Under the pieces are notes generated by a model. It saw nothing but the letters and a program-made list of their open reading frames with translations. It did not search any database and was not told where the DNA came from. Both the position numbers and the translations under genes were made by a program. Positions 4,954 through 9,161 of a stretch of 9,161 nucleotides of DNA are shown here, piece after piece. The DNA is from Chloroflexota bacterium (GTDB lineage Bacteria; Chloroflexota; Dehalococcoidia; JAUQQI01): assembly GCA_030549955.1 (NCBI GenBank), contig JAUQQI010000172.1, forward strand, positions 1 to 9,161, read 5' to 3'. Every line of letters starts with the position of its first letter. The first letter of the stretch is position 1.

Positions 4954-5940
4954 ATGACGCAGCCCGCCATCCAGGTTAAAAACCTGTCGAAGTCTTACGG
5001 CCTTACCCTAGCCCTGAGGGATGTAAGCTTCGAAGTCCGCCGGGGTGAGATTGTCGGTTTCCTCGGGCCGAATGGGGCCGGGAAGACGACGACGATGCGG
5101 ATTCTGGTGGGTTACCTCCCGCCGACATCCGGGACGGCCATCGTCGACGGCTACGACGTCTTAAAAGATTCCCTGGAAGTTCGGCGCCGGATCGGCTATC
5201 TGCCTGAGAATATCAGCCTCTACAATGATATGACCGTCGAAGCCTTCCTCGAGTTCATGGCCACGATCCGGGGCGTCGCCCGGAAGCGAGTCCGGGAGCG
5301 GGTCCGGGCGGTCATGGCTCAGACCCGGCTGGACCACATGGCCCGGGTCCTCATTGGCAAACTTTCCCGGGGCTACCGCCAGCGGGTCGGCCTGGCCCAG
5401 GCCCTGGTCCATGACCCGCCCATCTTGATTCTCGATGAGCCGACGGTGGGTCTGGACCCCCGGCAGATCATCGAGACCCGCCAGCTTATCAAAAGCCTGG
5501 CCGGTGACCACACCGTTATCCTGAGCAGTCACATCTTGCCCGAGGTAAGCATGACCTGTCAGCGGGTCCTGGTGATTCACCAGGGCCAGATTGTCGCCGA
5601 AGACGCCCCGGAAAATCTGGCAGCCCGGCTCCGCGGGAGCGAGCGTATCCGGGTCGAGGTCCGGGGTCCGGCCGACCAGGTTCGGCGGGCCCTCGAGGCG
5701 ATCCCGGGGGTGCTGGCGGTCATCCCCGAGGCCCGGGACGGGGTGGCAAGTTTCGCCATTGATTGTGCCGTCGGAACCGACCTGCGGGAACAGGTCGCCG
5801 AGGCGGTGGTTCGGGGCGGGTGGGGGCTGCGGGAACTGCGGCCCGTCGGCATGTCCCTCGAGGAGATCTTCCTTAAGCTGACGACCGAGGAGCCTGATGG
5901 GAATACGGGCAATCCTGGCGATAACCGCGAAGGAGCTTAA
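4954..5940 (+). CDS. ABC transporter ATPase, GldA/ABC-2 export type
   Basis: The cytoplasmic ATPase of an ABC-2-type system; it would drive the permease encoded next. In its 328 residues the order is Walker A GPNGAGKTT (38-46), a Q-loop region GYLPENISLYNDMTV in which Glu replaces the usual Gln (as is common in GldA-like members), signature LSRGYRQRVGLAQAL (137-151), Walker B LILDEP (158-163), D-loop GLDP (166-169) and switch His in SSH (191-193). A C-terminal extension (about 225-310) contains a regulatory-type fold ending in the conserved SLEEIFLKLT. All catalytic residues are present. The ATG at 4954 is bounded by an in-frame TGA 9 bases upstream, and no good Shine-Dalgarno precedes it. 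The 3' end overlaps the permease gene by 44 bases. The substrate is unknown; similarity to GldA does not by itself imply gliding. Confidence 0.94.
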   Translation: MTQPAIQVKNLSKSYGLTLALRDVSFEVRRGEIVGFLGPNGAGKTTTMRILVGYLPPTSGTAIVDGYDVLKDSLEVRRRIGYLPENISLYNDMTVEAFLEFMATIRGVARKRVRERVRAVMAQTRLDHMARVLIGKLSRGYRQRVGLAQALVHDPPILILDEPTVGLDPRQIIETRQLIKSLAGDHTVILSSHILPEVSMTCQRVLVIHQGQIVAEDAPENLAARLRGSERIRVEVRGPADQVRRALEAIPGVLAVIPEARDGVASFAIDCAVGTDLREQVAEAVVRGGWGLRELRPVGMSLEEIFLKLTTEEPDGNTGNPGDNREGA

Positions 5941-6613
5941 CTCCTACTTTGCGTCGTTCATCGCCTACGCCGTTGTTGCCGGCTTTCTGTTTGTAACCGG
6001 GGCCTTCTTTTCCCTCTCGGTCCTCCTGAGCCGGCAGGTAAACCTGCGCTTTACCCTGACGGATGTGGCGATTATTCTGCTCTTTGTCTCGCCCGCCATC
6101 ACCATGCGTCTCCTCTCGGAAGAGCAGGCCAGCGGCACCCTGGAGCTGCTGGTCACCTCGCCCATTCGGGAGGCCGAAATCGTCCTGGGCAAGTTCCTGG
6201 CTGCCCTGGTTTTCCTGGTTATCATGCTCGCGGCCACGGCCTATTATCCCCTCCTGCTCATATCCTACAGCCAGCCTGACCCCGGGCCGATTGCGGCCGC
6301 ATACCTCGGTCTGTTCCTTCAGGGGGCGGCCTTTATAAGTCTGGGCCTCTTTATCTCGGCCCTGACCCGCAACCAGGTTGTGGCGTATATCTTTACTTTC
6401 GGCCTGCTCCTTATAATCTGGTTGTTTGAAGCGATCTCCGGCATCTTCGGGGGGCAGGTCGGCTCCATCCTTTCGAGCCTGGCCTTTTACAACCATTTCG
6501 TCGACTTTCCGAAGGGGGTTGTCGATACGAAGGACGTCGTCTTTTACATCTCCGTTGTCGTCTTCGGGCTTGTTCTGGCCGAGCGAGTTCTCGAATCCCG
6601 GCGCTGGCGGTAG
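5897..6613 (+). CDS. ABC-2 family permease (GldF-like)
   Basis: The membrane-spanning partner of the ATPase encoded just upstream. Its 238 residues contain six likely helices (about 20-40, 55-72, 100-123, 135-156, 162-183, 215-230). The coupling segment EEQASGTLELLVTSPIREAE (75-94) followed by IVLGKF is the typical ABC-2 motif between helices 2 and 3. The N-terminal AKELNSYFASFIAY is also characteristic. The start lies 44 bases inside the ATPase gene, with GAGGAG ending 4 bases upstream, so its translation is likely coupled. The next gene starts 6 bases after the stop. The length matches GldF-like permeases. It most likely forms a homodimer, since only one permease gene is present. Confidence 0.92.
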   Translation: MGIRAILAITAKELNSYFASFIAYAVVAGFLFVTGAFFSLSVLLSRQVNLRFTLTDVAIILLFVSPAITMRLLSEEQASGTLELLVTSPIREAEIVLGKFLAALVFLVIMLAATAYYPLLLISYSQPDPGPIAAAYLGLFLQGAAFISLGLFISALTRNQVVAYIFTFGLLLIIWLFEAISGIFGGQVGSILSSLAFYNHFVDFPKGVVDTKDVVFYISVVVFGLVLAERVLESRRWR

Positions 6614-6619
6614 GCGGGG

Positions 6620-8170
6620 ATGGTCGCGGCCGGCCGAATTCTCCGAGATGTGGCGAAGTTTCTGGCCCCGGTCGGCCTCGCCCTGATGGTCGGGGCTGGG
6701 GCCCGGTTTATCATCCAGGGCCAGCTCGACCTCATCGGCCAGGGCCTCCTTGTCGCCGGGGCCATCCTGGTCCTGACATACCTGGTGGCATTCCCGTCGG
6801 AGGCACTCCGGGTTGTTAGGGCCCGTCAGACCCGGTACGGGTCGAACACGGCGGTCCTGATTGCGGCGGTCGCCGGCATCCTCGTTGCGGCAAATATCCT
6901 TGGGACCCGGTATCACTACCGCTGGGACCTGACCCGGACCGGCCGGTTCACCCTGAGCGAGCAGACCCGGCAAATTCTGGCCGAACTTAAAGGGCCCCTT
7001 CGGGCGTACGCGTTTTACACCGAGGGCGTGACGTCCGAAGACCGGATCCGGGCCGAGGACCTGCTTAAAGAATACAAAAATGCCTCGCCCCTCTTTGACT
7101 ATGAGTTCATTGACCCCGACCGGGACCCGTCCCGGGCTCTGCAGTATAATGTCCGGCTCTACGGGACGGTGGTCTTTGAGTATCAGGGGCGGCGCCAGGA
7201 GGCGACCTCGGTCAGCGAGCAACAGTTCACCTCGGCGATCCTGCGGGTCGTCCGGGAGTCGCCGAAAAAGGTCTACTTCCTGGTCGGTCACGGCGAGCGG
7301 GACAGCTCGAGTTTTGACCGGCCGGGTTATTCGGAGGCCAAGCGGGCCCTCGAAGCGAACTCGATGAACGTGGCGACCCTGAACCTGACGACCGCCCAAA
7401 GCGTGCCCGATGACGCCGACGCGGTCGTCATAGCCGGACCGACCCGACCCGCCTTGCCCCAGGAGCTCGATGCCCTGAGTAAATACCTGGCCCGGGGGGG
7501 CGGGGTCGTCATGCTCGCCGAGCCGGACACGCCCCAGCCCTTCGTCGACTGGCTCCGCCAGTATGGCGTCCAGGTTGGGCCGGGGGTGGTCGTCGAGCCC
7601 GGCCGGGCCTATTTCGGGGACCCGCTCACGCCGGTGGTCGATACCTACGAACCGGGTCAGATAACCCGAAACCTGGCCGCGACCGTCTTCGCCGTCGCAA
7701 CGGCCGTTACCCGGACCGCTGAAACCCCGACCGGCCTCGTCTACACCGACCTGTTTAAGACGACCGACCAGAGCTGGCTTGAAACCGACCGGTCAGTCGC
7801 CCGGTATGACCCCGGCGTTGACACAAAAGGCCCCCTGACCCTGGCGATGACGGTTGAGGGGAGGTTTCCCGGCAGTGACCAGTCGGGCTCGGCTCAGAAC
7901 GGCCGGCTCGTAGTCGTTGGTGATGCCGACTTTGCCGCCAATCAGTGGGCCGCCGCTCCCGGAAACAACGACCTCTTTCTGCGGCTTGTCTCCTGGGCGG
8001 CAAAACAGCAGGAGGGCGAACAGCTCGTCTCGATCCCGCCGCAGCCCAGCAATGAGCCGAACCTGATTCTGACGTCCCAGCAGCAGAATCTGGTCTTCCT
8101 GTCGTCGGTGGTATTCTTGCCGGCGATCGTCCTGCTGGTGGGCGCAATCGTCTGGTACCGGCGCCGCTGA
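6620..8170 (+). CDS. GldG-like ABC transporter auxiliary protein (Gldg/ABC_transp_aux family)
   Basis: A 516-aa membrane-anchored protein that accompanies ABC-2 systems of this type. It has three N-terminal helices (about 13-33, 37-57, 77-95), then the family signature RWDLTRTGRFTLSEQT (101-116). A large presumed extracytoplasmic domain follows, with VYFLVGHGERD (218-228) and ADAVVIAGPTRPALPQELDAL (267-287) leading into ARGGGVVMLAEP (291-302), the glutamine-amidotransferase-like pattern used by this family. A C-terminal helix (about 490-512) ends in YRRR. Length is usual for the family. In classical Bacteroidetes GldG the leading helices belong to the permease part; here the two extra N-terminal helices may complete the permease. 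The upstream Shine-Dalgarno is poor (GGCGGGG directly before ATG), so translation is probably coupled to the permease. Its molecular role is not established. Confidence 0.9.
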   Translation: MVAAGRILRDVAKFLAPVGLALMVGAGARFIIQGQLDLIGQGLLVAGAILVLTYLVAFPSEALRVVRARQTRYGSNTAVLIAAVAGILVAANILGTRYHYRWDLTRTGRFTLSEQTRQILAELKGPLRAYAFYTEGVTSEDRIRAEDLLKEYKNASPLFDYEFIDPDRDPSRALQYNVRLYGTVVFEYQGRRQEATSVSEQQFTSAILRVVRESPKKVYFLVGHGERDSSSFDRPGYSEAKRALEANSMNVATLNLTTAQSVPDDADAVVIAGPTRPALPQELDALSKYLARGGGVVMLAEPDTPQPFVDWLRQYGVQVGPGVVVEPGRAYFGDPLTPVVDTYEPGQITRNLAATVFAVATAVTRTAETPTGLVYTDLFKTTDQSWLETDRSVARYDPGVDTKGPLTLAMTVEGRFPGSDQSGSAQNGRLVVVGDADFAANQWAAAPGNNDLFLRLVSWAAKQQEGEQLVSIPPQPSNEPNLILTSQQQNLVFLSSVVFLPAIVLLVGAIVWYRRR

Positions 8171-8174
8171 GACC

Positions 8175-8771
8175 GTGCCCTTCGGACGTGTAACCATCAT
8201 CCTTGCCGTCGTCGCCATTGGCCTGCTCGCCTACGTTTATTTTGTCGAGCTGGCCCGTCCGGCCCCCTCCGGGCTTGAACAGCGCAGCCCCGAGTTGTTC
8301 AGGTTTGACCTTGCCGATATCCGGTTTATCGAGGTGAGCACCGGGGATGGTCAGGTTCGGGCCGAGCGGGCCGATAGCGGCGACTGGCAGCTGGTCAGTC
8401 CGGGGCCGGCCTCTGCTGACCGGGTCCGGCTTGACTCGGTTGGTCGTCAGCTCGGGTCGCTGGTAGCCGGTCGGGTCGTCGAGGAACAGCCGTCCGACCT
8501 GGCCAGGTACGGCCTCGACCGGCCCGTCCTGACGGCGACGGTGGGCCTTAAGGACGGACGGCAGGAACAGCTCCTTTTCGGGCAGACGAACCCGGCCGGC
8601 CTGAGCCGATATGCCAGGAAAGGGGACGACCCCAGGGTCTACCTGGTATCGAACAGCCTCTATGGGGACCTTAACCGGTTGGTAACCCAGCCGCCGGTGG
8701 CAACCCCGACCCCAGAGGCGAGCCCGACGCCGTCGCCGACTCCCGTCCCCACCCCAACCCCCGGCAGTTAA
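8175..8771 (+). CDS. Short DUF4340 protein with signal anchor and Pro/Thr-rich tail
   Basis: A 198-aa protein starting with GTG 4 bases after the preceding stop; with no Shine-Dalgarno, translation is probably coupled. An N-terminal helix (about 5-24) anchors it or acts as a signal. Residues about 40-170 match DUF4340: FDLADIRFIEV (44-54), WQLVSPGPASADRVRLDSV (71-89), DLARYGLDRP (108-117), LLFGQTNPAGLSRYARKG (133-150) and RVYLVSNSLYGDL (154-166). DUF4340 proteins regularly follow GldG-like genes. Most are 300 residues or more, often with repeated units; this one carries a single unit and ends in a 22-residue Pro/Thr/Ser tail (TPTPEASPTPSPTP onward), a linker type usually found between extracytoplasmic domains, here with nothing after it. 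Function unknown; likely an outer-face partner of the ABC complex. Confidence 0.85.
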   Translation: MPFGRVTIILAVVAIGLLAYVYFVELARPAPSGLEQRSPELFRFDLADIRFIEVSTGDGQVRAERADSGDWQLVSPGPASADRVRLDSVGRQLGSLVAGRVVEEQPSDLARYGLDRPVLTATVGLKDGRQEQLLFGQTNPAGLSRYARKGDDPRVYLVSNSLYGDLNRLVTQPPVATPTPEASPTPSPTPVPTPTPGS

Positions 8772-8781
8772 GGTCCGTGGG

Positions 8782-8809
8782 TTGCGCGACTGCTCGGGGA
8801 GCATATAAT
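8782..8809 (+). promoter_or_regulatory. Promoter of the CoA-transferase gene, with a small palindrome in the spacer
   Basis: A perfect -10 TATAAT (8804-8809) is preceded at 16 bases by TTGCGC (8782-8787), a three-of-six -35. The expected start near 8816 gives a leader of about 26 bases before ATG 8842. The palindrome GCTCGGGGAGC (8792-8802) fills most of the spacer and could be an operator; that is speculative. Confidence 0.65.
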
Positions 8810-8841
8810 ACAGATGCAAGACCGGCCCGGAGGACCTTTCG

Positions 8842-9161
8842 ATGGGGCTTCCACTGGCAGGCATCCGAGTCATCGACCTGGCCCAGATGTGGGCGGCCCC
8901 GGCGGCCGCGATGTACCTAGCTGACCAGGGTGCCGAAGTCATAAAAGTCGAGCCCCTCTGGGGGGACGATGCCCGCCGCACCTTTACTTTGCCACCCCTA
9001 CCGAACGGCGAAAGCCGCGCTTTTCTGCCCCTGAACCGCAACAAGCTGGGCATTGCCGTCGATATTCGCCACCCGGCCGGCCGGGAGATAATTTACCGGC
9101 TGGTTCGCACTGCGGATGTCCTCATCCATAACTTCCGCCCAGGAGTGGCTGAACGCCTCGG
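8842..9161 (+). CDS. CaiB/BaiF (family III) CoA-transferase, C-terminus cut by the window edge
   Basis: Family III enzymes move CoA between a CoA-thioester and a free carboxylate in the cytoplasm. The 106 codons visible carry the family N-terminus: LAGIRVIDLAQMWAAPAAAMYLADQGAEVIKVEP (5-38), the stretch FLPLNRNKLGIAVDIRHPAGRE (61-82), and ADVLIHNFRPGVAERL (91-106). The catalytic aspartate lies further on, outside the window, so activity and substrate cannot be judged. The gene has a TATAAT promoter and GGAGG 8 bases before the ATG, so it starts a new transcription unit. Eight of its 11 arginine codons are CGC and two are CGG, whereas neighbours favour CGG, which may hint at a different origin. 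Possible substrates include carnitine, formate/oxalate, bile acid or branched/aromatic acid CoA esters. Confidence 0.94.
   Translation, partial: MGLPLAGIRVIDLAQMWAAPAAAMYLADQGAEVIKVEPLWGDDARRTFTLPPLPNGESRAFLPLNRNKLGIAVDIRHPAGREIIYRLVRTADVLIHNFRPGVAERL

Noticed and set aside
5873..7399. 508-codon open frame on the minus strand across the permease and GldG-like genes
   Set aside because: Striking length, but the product is highly polar and repetitive in Asp, Gly, Arg and Gln, with no domain, and the plus strand encodes two well-matched families there. Long antisense frames arise easily at this GC content.
7494..7504. G-rich run as a possible quadruplex
   Set aside because: One run of Gs plus a short second run inside a coding Arg-Gly-Gly-Gly stretch; too few G-tracts to support a quadruplex claim.
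8755..8784. CAACCC/GGGTTG inverted repeat as terminator of the ABC cluster
   Set aside because: Only a 6-bp stem with an 18-nt loop, no T-run, and it overlaps the stop codon and the -35 of the next gene.
7755..9053. 432-codon open frame on the minus strand across the GldG-like, DUF4340 and CoA-transferase genes
   Set aside because: It crosses two promoter/gene boundaries and three real plus-strand genes, and its composition is low-complexity Arg/Gly/Pro.
1..9161. CRISPR arrays, tRNA/rRNA genes, insertion sequences, toxin-antitoxin or phage-defence genes
   Set aside because: I looked for regular direct repeats, tRNA-like cloverleafs, transposase motifs and terminal repeats on both strands and found none.

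Overview
The window is GC-rich bacterial DNA and almost fully coding. Arginine is written mostly as CGG. Shine-Dalgarno and sigma-70-type promoter signals are clear in front of several genes. The source species cannot be named from this sequence. A Pro/Thr-rich protein tail, a GldA/GldF/GldG/DUF4340 cluster, HyuB, a CaiB-type CoA-transferase and an Nramp-like carrier together would suit a Chloroflexota-like or deep Firmicutes-like bacterium, possibly thermophilic. That is a low-confidence inference.

Left part, minus strand (1-3131). A three-gene membrane operon runs leftward from a near-consensus promoter at 3172-3200. It encodes a 68-aa two-helix membrane protein, a 492-aa Nramp/SLC11-like carrier whose two metal-site motifs are replaced, and a 31-aa single-helix protein. 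Each has a good Shine-Dalgarno site. A strong hairpin follows the last stop. The stretch 1026-1304 holds no gene I can support; it contains three GC-rich inverted repeats, two of them mutually exclusive, and a 17-bp palindrome. Beyond it the N-terminal 341 codons of a HyuB-family hydantoinase B/oxoprolinase subunit run off the left edge.

Middle, plus strand (3246-4865). A divergent promoter serves a COG2187-type protein: an aminoglycoside-phosphotransferase-like kinase fold joined to a shortened kinase-like tail with a ruined P-loop. A short TatA protein follows, with its own Shine-Dalgarno site and a possible promoter.

Right part, plus strand (4954-8771). Four tightly packed genes (44-nt overlap, then 6-nt and 4-nt gaps) encode an ABC ATPase, an ABC-2 permease, a GldG-like membrane-anchored auxiliary protein and a short DUF4340 protein ending in a Pro/Thr tail. 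They look like one envelope-located ABC machine of unknown substrate, related to the Bacteroidetes gliding-associated GldA/F/G proteins but not evidence of gliding.

Right edge (8782-9161). A TATAAT promoter and strong Shine-Dalgarno site precede the first 106 codons of a CaiB/BaiF (family III) CoA-transferase whose arginine codon choice differs from its neighbours.

The part most likely to be under-described is the three-component Nramp-like transporter with two tiny membrane proteins. The most unusual protein detail elsewhere is the dead P-loop in the COG2187 protein.
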